Of a DNA stretch of 64,000 nt, positions 9,901-17,372 are shown one piece after another; positions within the stretch are counted from its first letter, which is position 1, and each line of letters opens with the position of its first letter. Both the position numbers and the translations under genes were made by a program. Location of the stretch: assembly GCF_014204795.1 (NCBI RefSeq), contig NZ_JACHMB010000001.1:7576501-7640500 (forward strand), given 5' to 3'. The stretch comes from Nonomuraea jabiensis. Its GTDB lineage: Bacteria; Actinomycetota; Actinomycetes; Streptosporangiales; Streptosporangiaceae. The notes under the pieces are model-generated. The model did not search any database and had not been told where the DNA came from. It saw nothing but the letters and a program-made list of their open reading frames with translations.

Positions 9901-10250
9901 GTCTCGGGCGGCGGGTCGACGGTCTGGAAGGGCACGCCGTGCTCGTCGCCGAACCGGGTGCGCAGGCTCTCGTGCCGCGCGACTATCCCGCGCAGCGCCG
10001 CGGAGAGTGCGGGCACGTCGAGCGGCCCGCGCAGGCGCATCGCGAACGGCACGTTGTAGACCGGCGCGCCCGCGACCATCTGGTGCAGGAACCAGAGGAA
10101 CCGCTGCTGCTCGGCGATGGCCATCTTGTCCGTACGCGGGACGGCGACGATCCGCTCCCGCTCGGCCTTCTCCGCCACGCGCTGGCGGACCTTCATCTCC
10201 AGCAGGGCGCGCCTGATGTCGGCGACGTTGCGTTCCTTGGGGGCAGACAT
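6957..10250 (-). CDS. NRPS module: condensation-adenylation-carrier (C-A-PCP)
   Basis: 1097 aa from the ATG at 10250, which has GAAGGAGGA about nine bases upstream; that site overlaps the MbtH stop codon. Residues 1-40 are a charged helix (DIRRALLEMKVRQR), probably for docking. The C domain carries an intact HHIVIDG at 169-175, suggesting an active LCL-type domain. The A domain has YTSGSTGTPKGV, YGPTE and a late GKVDHARLP lysine. The pocket residues I read by alignment to GrsA are D-V-S-D-F-G-G-V-T-K, which I cannot match to a known substrate. The carrier has LGGNSL (Ser1025), then a 70-residue acidic tail. It adds one residue to an upstream donor. Confidence 0.92.
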   Translation of the reverse strand: MSAPKERNVADIRRALLEMKVRQRVAEKAERERIVAVPRTDKMAIAEQQRFLWFLHQMVAGAPVYNVPFAMRLRGPLDVPALSAALRGIVARHESLRTRFGDEHGVPFQTVDPPPETWDLPVTDGTEESIQDWIDGQAREEFDLRNKPPYRFALLRLGPEDHVLSIVWHHIVIDGWSSRQFAEELTARYADPEGAEFPELTLQPADFAAWQRLWLLSEEPAKQIEYWHSVADGMEPLEWRTDRQRPSAPTGAGRIYETRLPDDLARGIRDLAKAEGVSLLALTMAGYQILVNRYTGQQDIALGSVLSGRTRSEIEPMMGFFANTVVVRGNLEGNPVFRDLVHAANDNILEAMAHQDVPFGRLVEELKPERLPGRNPLVAHLFTLLPEPMIARWRLPGVEVEMLTPQPETTRFDITFQINDLPDGGLGVWIEYSSELFDHERIERLVEHFATVMADALSRPDARVDALDIMPDSEYLRVLTEWNPAPGEPDGRLLHELFAARVAEAPDAVAMRFAEQDLTYAQLDERSSRLAHALVEEFKVAPGRVVGVLLERGFDLPAAELAVLKAGGAWLPLDPQYPPERLAYQLGDADVAAVVTTSDLADRVPADVERILLDTAALDGWPASPPSVHVAQEDTAYVIYTSGSTGTPKGVMVPHRAVVNFCTTFQQMFSVTPDDRILQFSNPAFDVSVSDVFSTLTAGGTIVGAPRSELLDPEALQRLLARERVTMVDIPPAVLGLLDPSELDDLRVCFIGMEPFGPDLVNRWRKPGREFHNGYGPTEVTVTCVDYLCPPEPLDGPPPIGRAMANQRAYVLDKGLRPVPVGVPGELYMAGAGLAIGYLGRPDQTAEKFLPDPFAATPGERMYATGDLVRWNADGNLEFLGRVDRQVKLRGLRVELGEIEHAIESFDGVQQCVVTVRDQGTSSAWLAAYVVGEFEPDALREHLAGRLPLHMVPTDYVQLEQLPLTSTGKVDHARLPDPRPDGDAGQVELTTETQRRLAEIWQGLLSLDAGRIGAQDNFFVLGGNSLQVTQMISRVRDTFQVTLDPRRLFSYPLLSQFAAQIDEAQRALLGEDEVAQLEAQVADLPEDELDRLLKESG

Positions 10251-10267
10251 GATCTCGGGTTCCTCCT

Positions 10268-10444
10268 TCACCGTCGCACGCTCAGCGGGCGCAGGTCGGT
10301 CCACACCTGCGCGATGTGTGCCAGGCAGTCGCTCTTGCCGCCCTCGGCTCCGGCCTCGCGCCAGCCGGTCGGAATCTCCCGGCCGGCGGGCCAGATCGAG
10401 TACTGCTCCTCGTGGTTGATCACCACGACGAATTTCTCCTCCAT
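10268..10444 (-). CDS. MbtH-like protein
   Basis: 58 aa. It has the MbtH signature almost in full: NHEEQYSIWPAGREIPTGWR, then GGKSDCLAHIAQVWTDLRP. MbtH-like proteins bind adenylation domains and are needed for their folding or activity. It lies between the two NRPS genes: its start is 6 bases past the A-PCP-reductase stop, and its own stop overlaps the ribosome site of the C-A-PCP gene. It probably serves one or both A domains. Confidence 0.95.
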   Translation of the reverse strand: MEEKFVVVINHEEQYSIWPAGREIPTGWREAGAEGGKSDCLAHIAQVWTDLRPLSVRR

Positions 10445-10449
10445 TGCGC

Positions 10450-13400
10450 TTACCTTTCTTGAGGTACGAAGGCGGAAATGTCGGTCAGCTCGCTGAGGTA
10501 GCGATCGAGCGTCCTGAGCCCGTCCGCCGTCGGCCGCGCCAGCGAGAGCGCGTGCCGGCTGAACCGCTGGGTGTCGAAGCGGCGGGAGCCGTCGGTGAAC
10601 ATCTGGTCGAACTCGGCCGGCGCCGCGTCACAGTCGCCGGCCGGCGGCGGCAGCAGCAGGCGCAGCCCGGCGAGCCTCTCGTCGGGCTCGGCGATGGCCT
10701 CCAGGCGATCGTGAAACTGCGCGTAGCCGACCCGGTCGAGCCGGCACCGGTCGGCGAGCACGCCGAACGCCTCGGCGAAGCGCAGTCTCGCCGGCCACAG
10801 CACGTGCATCGCCCCGTCGGGCACCTTGATGTCGCCGGTCGCGGCGCGTGCCACGAACTGGCCGACCACGTCCACCGGCGTCACGTCGGTCTCGGCTTCG
10901 GTCGGGAACACGCATCCGGTGCGCGCGCACGCGTACAACAGGTTGTGCGCCAGCGAGTCCGGGTTGGCCACGCCGGTCGCCTGGTGCGGCCAGACCTCGC
11001 CGAGGCGGTACACCACCGAGCTGACGCCCTGCCGGTGCGCGTCGGCGAGCAGGCTCTCCGCGACGTACTTCGATCTGTTGTAGCCGTCCGCGGCGACCTG
11101 GTCCGCCTCGGGGAGCTGGTCCTCGGTGATGCGCGGGGCGGCCCGCCCGGCGGGCGGGAAGATGCTCAAGGTGGACAGGGCGTGCAGGCGGGCGCCGCCC
11201 GAGGCGAGCTTGATGAGCTCCTGTACGCCGAGCACGTTGGCCGGGCGGTGGTCCAGGTAGCCGGACAGGAAGTTCACCGCGCCCGCGGCGTTGACGACGC
11301 CGGACACGGCCGACGCGATCGCGTCGAATCGCCACTGCGGCAGGCCGAGCAGCTCGCTGCCCAGGTCGCCGGGGACCACCTCGACCCGTCCGGTCTTGAG
11401 CGCCATGGGCAGCAGCTGCCAGGCGGAGGTCAGCCCGTACTGCTCGAGGACTTCGGTCAGCCGCCGGGCGCCGTCAGGCGGGTCGGAGCACCGTACCAGG
11501 CAGATCAGCTCGGCGTTGGAGTGCATCAGCAACTCGGCGAAGATGTGCGCCCCGACGAACCCGGTCGCGCCGGTGAGCAGCAGGGTCTGCGGCGGGCGCC
11601 ACGCCAGGTCGTGCTTGACGTAGGCCAGTTCGGCGCTGTCGTCGTCGATGCCCTTGGTCAGCCGCGCCGCCTGCTCGCGTACGGTCGAGGCGACGAGCAG
11701 ATCTCTGGGACGCACCGGCCTTCCCAGGCGCCGGCTGACCGCGGTGGTGAGCCGGTAGGCGATCAGCGAGGTGCCCCCGTAGTCGGAGAACGGGACGACC
11801 ACCGAGACCTGCTCCCGCTCCAGCACTTCGCACCACGCCGAGCAGACCAGCTCCTCCATCGGGTTGGCCGGCGGCTCGATGGACTCTTCCGGGTCCGCCT
11901 GCCACGCCGACTCGGCCACGATGAGCGCGGCCAGCGCCTTGCGGTCCGCTTTGCCGTTGCGGTTGAGTGGAAGCGCTTCCAGTACCACGATTTGATGAGG
12001 GACCTGTTCGGCAGGCAGTTTCTCGGCCGCGTACCCGCGAAGCTGCTCCGCGGACGGCGGATCATCCGGCGAGCGCGGCGTGACGCAGCAGACCAGAGTG
12101 GACGCGGGCGCCTCGCCGAGCACGACCGCCACCGCGCTGCCCACGAGCGGATGGTCGGCCAGGGCCGATGCGACGTCGCCGAGCTCCACCCGCACCCCGC
12201 CGACCTTTACCTGCTCGTCGAGCCGGCCGTTGAAGTACAGCAGCCCGTCCTCGCCGACCCGCGCCAGGTCGCCTGTCCGGTACAGCTTCTCGCCCGGGAT
12301 CTGGGGGAACGGGTTGGGCACGAACACCCGCGCGGTGCGCTCGGGATCGTTGAGGTAGCCCGCGCCGATGCACTCGCCGCCGAGGTACAGCTCGCCGGGC
12401 GTGTTCACCGGGACGGGCCGCAGGTCGTCGTCGAGCACGATCGCGGCGGTGTTGTCGATGGCGCGCCCGAGCGGGATCCGGTCCAGGTCGGCGTCCGTGA
12501 CCTCGTGGAACACCGACCCGATCGAACACTCCGTGGGTCCGAACGTGTTGGTGACCTTGAGGCCGGGCAGCAGCGCGCGCAGCCGGTGCACCACGCCGGG
12601 GCCGGCCGCCTCCCCGCCGATCAGCATGCGCCGCAGGCTCGACGCCGCCTCCCGCAGGTCCTCGCGCGCCTCCAGCAGCGACACGAACGCCGCGAGCACG
12701 GAGGGCACGAAGTCGGTCATCGTGACGCCGTAGCGGCCGATGGTCAGCGCGGTCTCCTCAAGGTCGAGGATCCCGTCGCGGTGCGGCAGGACGACCTGCC
12801 CGCCGGACACCAGCGGCCACAACACCTGCCACATCGAGGAGTCGAACGTGGAGCGGCTGTTCTGCAGCGTCACGTGGTCGGCCCCGTCCCCGAACCGGCG
12901 CGACATCGTGGTCAACCTGTTGACCAGGCCGCGGTGGTGGTTGAGCGCGCATTTGGGCGTGCCCGTGGAGCCGGAGGTGTAGAAGCCGTAAATCAGGTCC
13001 TCGGGGCCGGGCGCACGGCCGGCCGGCGGGGGTGTGCGGTCAGCCGGATCGTGCGGCTGCTCCGTACAGTCGACGATCACCGTCGGAAGGGTCGAATTCA
13101 GTTCGGCGACGGTCTCCACGGTGGCCGGCGACGCCACGATGGCGGGCGGCGACAGCTCGGCCAGGATCGCGCCGAGACGGTCGACCGGCCACGCCGGATC
13201 CAGCGGCACGAAGGCCGAGCCTGTTTTCAGCACCCCGAAGAGGGCGGCCGGGAATTCGGGCCCGTCCGCGGCCAGTACGGGTATCAATTGCCGGGTCAGA
13301 ACGCCGTTGCCGATCAGTCGATTGGCCGTCACGTTGGCCGCGGCATCGAGCTCGGCATAGCTCATGGTGGTGTCCCGGTAACGGACGGCGGGACGGTCCG

Positions 13401-13533
13401 GCGCATTCTTTGTCCGTGCGTGGAACAGGTCAAGGACGGTGCTTTGCCGAGGGAACGCGTGCTGCGGTCCCAGGGATAACTGAATGGCGGTCAGGGCTTG
13501 TTCGCTCAGGTGCGTCTGCTGATGGCGTGGCAT
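10450..13533 (-). CDS. NRPS-like protein: adenylation-carrier-thioester reductase (A-PCP-TD)
   Basis: 1027 aa from ATG 13533 (GGGAG four bases upstream). The A domain runs to about 540: YTSGSTGTPKCALNHH at 185-200, FGPTE at 331-335, GRLDEQVKVGGVRVE at 436-450 and catalytic Lys528 in NRNGKADRK. The carrier has YGGTSL with Ser589. From 650 on is a short-chain reductase-type TD domain: TGATGFVG at 654-661 and a later YNRSK. Such enzymes load an acid, hold it as a thioester and release it by NAD(P)H reduction as an aldehyde or alcohol. Oddities: Cys replaces the usual Gly after PK in motif A3, and VGG replaces IRG in A8. Pocket residues by eye are D-S-W-D-L-G-T-I-G-K, unassigned. Codon 19 is TTA. 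Confidence 0.9.
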   Translation of the reverse strand: MPRHQQTHLSEQALTAIQLSLGPQHAFPRQSTVLDLFHARTKNAPDRPAVRYRDTTMSYAELDAAANVTANRLIGNGVLTRQLIPVLAADGPEFPAALFGVLKTGSAFVPLDPAWPVDRLGAILAELSPPAIVASPATVETVAELNSTLPTVIVDCTEQPHDPADRTPPPAGRAPGPEDLIYGFYTSGSTGTPKCALNHHRGLVNRLTTMSRRFGDGADHVTLQNSRSTFDSSMWQVLWPLVSGGQVVLPHRDGILDLEETALTIGRYGVTMTDFVPSVLAAFVSLLEAREDLREAASSLRRMLIGGEAAGPGVVHRLRALLPGLKVTNTFGPTECSIGSVFHEVTDADLDRIPLGRAIDNTAAIVLDDDLRPVPVNTPGELYLGGECIGAGYLNDPERTARVFVPNPFPQIPGEKLYRTGDLARVGEDGLLYFNGRLDEQVKVGGVRVELGDVASALADHPLVGSAVAVVLGEAPASTLVCCVTPRSPDDPPSAEQLRGYAAEKLPAEQVPHQIVVLEALPLNRNGKADRKALAALIVAESAWQADPEESIEPPANPMEELVCSAWCEVLEREQVSVVVPFSDYGGTSLIAYRLTTAVSRRLGRPVRPRDLLVASTVREQAARLTKGIDDDSAELAYVKHDLAWRPPQTLLLTGATGFVGAHIFAELLMHSNAELICLVRCSDPPDGARRLTEVLEQYGLTSAWQLLPMALKTGRVEVVPGDLGSELLGLPQWRFDAIASAVSGVVNAAGAVNFLSGYLDHRPANVLGVQELIKLASGGARLHALSTLSIFPPAGRAAPRITEDQLPEADQVAADGYNRSKYVAESLLADAHRQGVSSVVYRLGEVWPHQATGVANPDSLAHNLLYACARTGCVFPTEAETDVTPVDVVGQFVARAATGDIKVPDGAMHVLWPARLRFAEAFGVLADRCRLDRVGYAQFHDRLEAIAEPDERLAGLRLLLPPPAGDCDAAPAEFDQMFTDGSRRFDTQRFSRHALSLARPTADGLRTLDRYLSELTDISAFVPQER

Positions 13534-14364
13534 CGTGCTCCCATAGTCTCGACCGTCGTGTCGGGCAGATCGGTCACTATTCAGATCTGTGAGTTTCGGA
13601 TAGCCAGGGCCGGTCCTCGGCGCGCAGGACGAGGGCATGAAGAAGTGCTTACCGTTTTCGGCGGCCGTGAATAGGTGGCTGGGTATCACGCAAAATCACC
13701 GGGCTCCGGTGAATGCACACGGATATGTCATCGCATTACCGCGTCGGCGGCTTCACCGGCATTGGCCGGCTGATCAGGCGTCGGGGCCGGCTGTCTCAGC
13801 CTGGGCGACGCGCGGCGGACCGCGGCCCGTACCGCACCGGTGCTGTCACACCCTCCGGTGCCCGTGCCGGCGGTGCGGGCTCCTCCGCGATCAGCTCGAC
13901 GACGTGCCGAAACATGGGTGCTGAGCTGGGGAATCGTGAGGTCGGATGAGCACGGGTGCCTCCCTTCGACGGGCGTCTCGAACGCTACCGGATAACCGGT
14001 ATTCGGCTGCTAAGGGGTTACTCACATACTGGAACACCTGGCGAGGATTCGCAACCCCGGGCTCCGCCGCGGCCGGTCCCGCCCGCCGGGCGCGGTGTTA
14101 TGGCCTGCAGAAATGGGGGATTGATTGCGGCGCAAAAATGCTTCGACGTCGGCACGACAAACGGCGAGTCAGACGAGCGCGGCTTGGGGAGGGCCTGAGA
14201 GGCATACCCGGCCATACCCGAGCCGGCGCCCGCCAATCCACGGATGCGTTCTCCGCGCCAATCCGGAATGATCAATAAAGCTTTGACGGACATTCTCCGA
14301 GGGCATTTCCGCTGGCCGCATCGGTATGGCGAGGGCGGCGGACAGCTAATTGGAGATCATTCGC
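13534..14364. other. Divergent control region of the NRPS cluster
   Basis: About 830 bases between the divergent A-PCP-TD gene and the small ORF before the ligase gene. It is less GC-rich than its surroundings in patches (13560-13760 and 13980-14300). I see several short open frames on both strands, but none has a convincing start site, codon bias or family resemblance. It probably holds two promoters and operators for the cluster. No regulator gene lies inside it. Confidence 0.5.
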
Positions 14365-14454
14365 ATGTTGCGGGTGAATGCGCGCGGTCCGTGGGTAGGG
14401 TCGCTGGCGGTCGGCGTATGGAGTGCCGACCTCGCCCCCGTCCACCAGCGTTAG
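14365..14454 (+). CDS. Possible 29-residue leader or peptide ORF
   Basis: ATG at 14365 with GGAG nine bases upstream (14352-14355), TAG stop at 14452-14454, nine bases before the GTG of the ligase gene. Its middle reads GSLAVGVWSADLAP. The ligase protein just downstream contains SSLAVGVWLHELAT at residues 19-32, so SLAVGVW plus a following acidic-Leu-Ala is shared. Base differences across the shared seven codons are all at third positions. It could be a duplicated gene start, a regulatory leader peptide, or a real small peptide. No cysteines and no known precursor family recognised. Confidence 0.4.
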   Translation: MLRVNARGPWVGSLAVGVWSADLAPVHQR

Positions 14455-14463
14455 GGGAAGGCT

Positions 14464-15609
14464 GTGCGGCAGGCCAATGGCAACGCACCTGTCGGATTAT
14501 TCCAATCGGGAGGACTTTCCTCCCTGGCCGTCGGAGTCTGGCTTCATGAACTGGCCACTCCGACGCGGCACTATATCGCCGACATTGGTCAATCGAAGCG
14601 CGCGGAGATGGACGCGCTGGCTTCTTCGCTGCGAAGATCCGGGGACGACGTCGTCGTCGTGGATCTGCGATCACCGATGGCGGCCGTGGCGTCGGATCTG
14701 CTGCGCTACCGGGCCCGCCACGACGGCGGCTACTGGAACACGACCGGCGCGGCGCGCTTCGTGCTCGTCAGCGAGCTCGCGCCGCTGATGCGGGCCGACG
14801 GATGCCAGACGTTCGCGCACGGCTGTGTCGGCGGGGGCAACGACCAGCGCCGCTTCGCGCGTTACGGCGCGCAGGTCGCACCGGGGCTGTCCGTCATCGA
14901 GCCGTGGACGAACCCGCAGGCGCTCGAACGCTTCCCCGATCGCGAGGCCATGCTCGCGGCCGTCGCCGAGCACGGGCTGCGTCTCGACCCCGGCAGCAGC
15001 GCCGAGCGGTCCACCGACGCCAACCTCGCCGGCATCTCGCACGAGTCGGCCGAGCTGGAAGACCTCGAAACGCCGGTCACCCGGCTCCGGCCGCGCTGGA
15101 GCAACTGGCCCGGGCAGGGCCCGGCCGAGCCCGAGACCGTCACGGTCACCTTCCTCGACGGACGGGTCGCCGACGTCAACGGCAGCGGCCCCGACCCGGT
15201 CGCGTGGATGACGCTGGCCAACGAGATCGGCGCGCGGCACGGTGTCTGGCTTCGCGACGTGGTCGAGCGGCGCATCATCGGCACGGTGTGCCGGGGCATC
15301 TACGAGGCGCCCGGCCTGGAGCTGCTCGAACGCGCGTGGAGCCGCATCCTGCAGGCCAGCCTCGATGCGGCGGGCCGCGAACTCTACGACCGGCTGGCCG
15401 CCGTACTGGGCGCCGCGATGTATGAGGCGCGCTGGCTGGAGCCGGCCGCGCAGGCCGCGCGGGACGGGATCGACCGGCTCGTCGGCGAGGTCGGCGGCAG
15501 CGTGACGCTCTCCGTCCACCGGGGCCTCGTCCAGGTCGAGCGGATGAAGGTCGCCAGCGCCGTGGTGCAGCAGACGCGGTTCGGCTCGGGCGGCAACCGG
15601 TGGAGCTAG
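14464..15609 (+). CDS. Argininosuccinate-synthase-like ligase with altered P-loop
   Basis: 381 aa, slightly shorter than primary-metabolism ArgG (about 400-450). Family motifs are clear: FAHGCVGGGNDQRRF (119-131; ArgG has AHGCTGKGNDQ) and DANLAGISHESAELED (185-200). The N-terminal pyrophosphate loop reads SGGLSSLA at 15-22, so the Asp of the usual SGGLDTS is Ser19. True ArgG joins citrulline and aspartate using ATP. Here the substrate may differ, and no argininosuccinate lyase is nearby. Start GTG 14464 has AGGGGAAGG upstream and puts the P-loop at the usual distance from the N-terminus. Codon 12 is TTA (14497-14499). First large gene of the rightward operon. Confidence 0.85.
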   Translation: MRQANGNAPVGLFQSGGLSSLAVGVWLHELATPTRHYIADIGQSKRAEMDALASSLRRSGDDVVVVDLRSPMAAVASDLLRYRARHDGGYWNTTGAARFVLVSELAPLMRADGCQTFAHGCVGGGNDQRRFARYGAQVAPGLSVIEPWTNPQALERFPDREAMLAAVAEHGLRLDPGSSAERSTDANLAGISHESAELEDLETPVTRLRPRWSNWPGQGPAEPETVTVTFLDGRVADVNGSGPDPVAWMTLANEIGARHGVWLRDVVERRIIGTVCRGIYEAPGLELLERAWSRILQASLDAAGRELYDRLAAVLGAAMYEARWLEPAAQAARDGIDRLVGEVGGSVTLSVHRGLVQVERMKVASAVVQQTRFGSGGNRWS

Positions 15610-15612
15610 GCA

Positions 15613-15648
15613 GTCGCCGTTCAGGCGTGAGTCGCCGTTCAGGCGTGA
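15613..15648 (+). repeat. 18-bp direct repeat, two copies
   Basis: The 18-mer GTCGCCGTTCAGGCGTGA occurs twice back to back between the ligase stop and the ribosome binding site of the aldo/keto reductase. The second copy runs directly into AAAGGAGG. It looks like a recent slippage duplication in the intercistronic leader and may change coupling of the two genes. Confidence 0.8.
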
Positions 15649-15660
15649 AAGGAGGAAGTG

Positions 15661-16644
15661 ATGCGTGAGCGTCGATTCGGCCGGCTGGGCTGGATGGTCG
15701 GCGACGTGGGTTACGGGATGTGGGGGATAGCCGGCGGCGAGGGCGGATGGACCGGCGCCGACGACGAGGCCGGCGACGCCGCCCTGGACGAAGCCGTACG
15801 GCTCGGGTGCGACTACTTCGACACCGCCTGGATCTACGGCCGCGGACACAGCGAGAGGATGCTCGGGCAGCTGGTCAAGCGGCACCCGGAGCGCCGCCTC
15901 TACCTCGCGACCAAGCCCCCGCCGAAGGACCGCACCTGGCCGTCCACCCGCGACTCCAAACTGTCCGAGGTGTACCCGCCGGACCATCTCTGGGAATACC
16001 TGCACCGCAGCCTCGAAGGGCTGGGCACGCCGTCCGTCGACCTGTTCCAGTTCCATGTCTGGGAGGACGACTGGGCACACGACGCGGCCTGGCAGGACAC
16101 CGTCGTCGAGATGAAGGAACGCGGGCTGATCAAGGGCGTCGGCATCAGCGTCAACCGATGGGAACCCTGGAACGTGCTGCAGACCCTGAGCACCGGACTG
16201 ATCGACGCGGTGCAGGTCATCTACAACATCTTCGATCAAGCTCCCGAGGACGAGCTGTTCCCGGCATGCCGCGAGCTGGACGTCGCGGTGATCGCACGGG
16301 TGCCCTTCGACGAAGGCACCCTGACCGGGACCCTCACCCGCGAGTCCCGCTGGCCCGAAGGCGACTGGCGCAACACGTACTTCGTACCCGAGAACCTCGT
16401 CGCGAGCGTGGAGCGCGCCGAACGGCTGGCGCGGATCGTGCCCGAGGGCATGACCATGCCGGAGCTCGCACTGCGCTTCATCCTGCAGAACCCCGACGTC
16501 GCCACCGTCATCCCCGGCATGCGCAAAGTGACACACGTCCGCGCCAACATCGCCACCAGCGACGCCGAACCACTGAGCGAAGAGCTGATGGCGCAGCTGC
16601 GCGAACACCGCTGGGACCGCCGGCCTACGGAGTGGTCGCAATGA
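15661..16644 (+). CDS. Aldo/keto reductase of the NRPS cluster
   Basis: 327 aa TIM-barrel NADPH oxidoreductase. The catalytic tetrad is visible: Asp and Tyr in DYFDTAWIYGRGHSE, Lys in YLATKPPP, His in LFQFHVWED. The C-terminal cofactor region reads VATVIPGMRKVTHVRAN. ATG 15661 is preferred over GTG 15658 because the AGGAGG site is then correctly spaced. It reduces an aldehyde or ketone, so it could act on the aldehyde released by the TD domain of the divergent NRPS (inference). It overlaps the sulfotransferase start by four bases (ATGA). Confidence 0.88.
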   Translation: MRERRFGRLGWMVGDVGYGMWGIAGGEGGWTGADDEAGDAALDEAVRLGCDYFDTAWIYGRGHSERMLGQLVKRHPERRLYLATKPPPKDRTWPSTRDSKLSEVYPPDHLWEYLHRSLEGLGTPSVDLFQFHVWEDDWAHDAAWQDTVVEMKERGLIKGVGISVNRWEPWNVLQTLSTGLIDAVQVIYNIFDQAPEDELFPACRELDVAVIARVPFDEGTLTGTLTRESRWPEGDWRNTYFVPENLVASVERAERLARIVPEGMTMPELALRFILQNPDVATVIPGMRKVTHVRANIATSDAEPLSEELMAQLREHRWDRRPTEWSQ

Positions 16645-17372
16645 GCGCCGCGCCGAAGCCCATCCTGCTGTGGGCCGTGCCCCGCTCGCGCTCCACCGCG
16701 TTCCTGCGCATCATGCTCGAGCGCGGCGATCTCGAAGTGGTCCACGAGCCGTTCTCGTACCTGCAGGTGGACGGTCACTTCGAGCTCACGGGCAGGCGCG
16801 CCACGTCGGAGGTCGAGCTGCTCGACATGATGCTCGAGGTCAACGCCGGCGGGCGCCGGGTGTTCGCCAAGGACACCTCCGACTACACGTACACGCCGCT
16901 GCTCGAAGACGAGCGCCTGTTCAGCGACGTCATCAACACTTTCATGATCCGGGAGCCGCGGAGCGCGATCGCCTCGCACTACGCCATGAACCCCGAGGCC
17001 ACCCTGGACGAGTACGGCTTCGAATACCTGCACGCCATCTTCGACGCCGTGCGGTCGGCGACCGGCGAGGTGCCCCTGGTGATCGACGGGGACGATCTCG
17101 TGGCCAACCCGGAGGCGACGGTCCGGGCGTACTGCGAGCGGGTCGGGCTGGAGTTCATGCCCGAGGCGATGCGGTGGGATCCCGGCCGGCAGGCCAACTG
17201 GCAGCGTACGGACCGGTGGCACGCGGAGGTGGCCCAGAGCAGCGGGCTGGTGGCCAAGGCGCCCGAGCGGCGCGAGACGCCCGACACCAACGAGCACCTG
17301 CGCCGCGTCGCCGAGCATCACCAACCGTTCTACGACGCGCTCGCGCGCCACCGCCTCTGTCCCTGCCCATGA
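16641..17372 (+). CDS. Sulfotransferase-family protein
   Basis: 243 aa. The N-terminus holds the PAPS 5'-phosphosulfate loop, LLWAVPRSRSTAFLRIM, and the middle holds a 3'-phosphate-binding region, FMIREPRSAIASHY. These enzymes move sulfate from PAPS to a hydroxyl or amine. In biosynthetic clusters the sulfate may stay in the product or act as a leaving group for ring closure. It is translationally coupled to the aldo/keto reductase and is the last clear gene of the rightward operon. Assignment is at family level; the acceptor is unknown. Confidence 0.82.
   Translation: MSAAPKPILLWAVPRSRSTAFLRIMLERGDLEVVHEPFSYLQVDGHFELTGRRATSEVELLDMMLEVNAGGRRVFAKDTSDYTYTPLLEDERLFSDVINTFMIREPRSAIASHYAMNPEATLDEYGFEYLHAIFDAVRSATGEVPLVIDGDDLVANPEATVRAYCERVGLEFMPEAMRWDPGRQANWQRTDRWHAEVAQSSGLVAKAPERRETPDTNEHLRRVAEHHQPFYDALARHRLCPCP

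Noticed and set aside
6867..10496. 1209-codon open frame on the + strand
   Set aside because: It is antisense to the C-A-PCP and MbtH genes, has no family motif, and is an effect of high GC third-position bias.
13637..13924. 95-codon frame in the NRPS control region
   Set aside because: Cys/Arg/His-rich, no ribosome site, overlaps other short frames equally good.
14671..16641. 656-codon open frame on the minus strand
   Set aside because: Antisense to the ligase and aldo/keto reductase genes, which have complete catalytic motifs.
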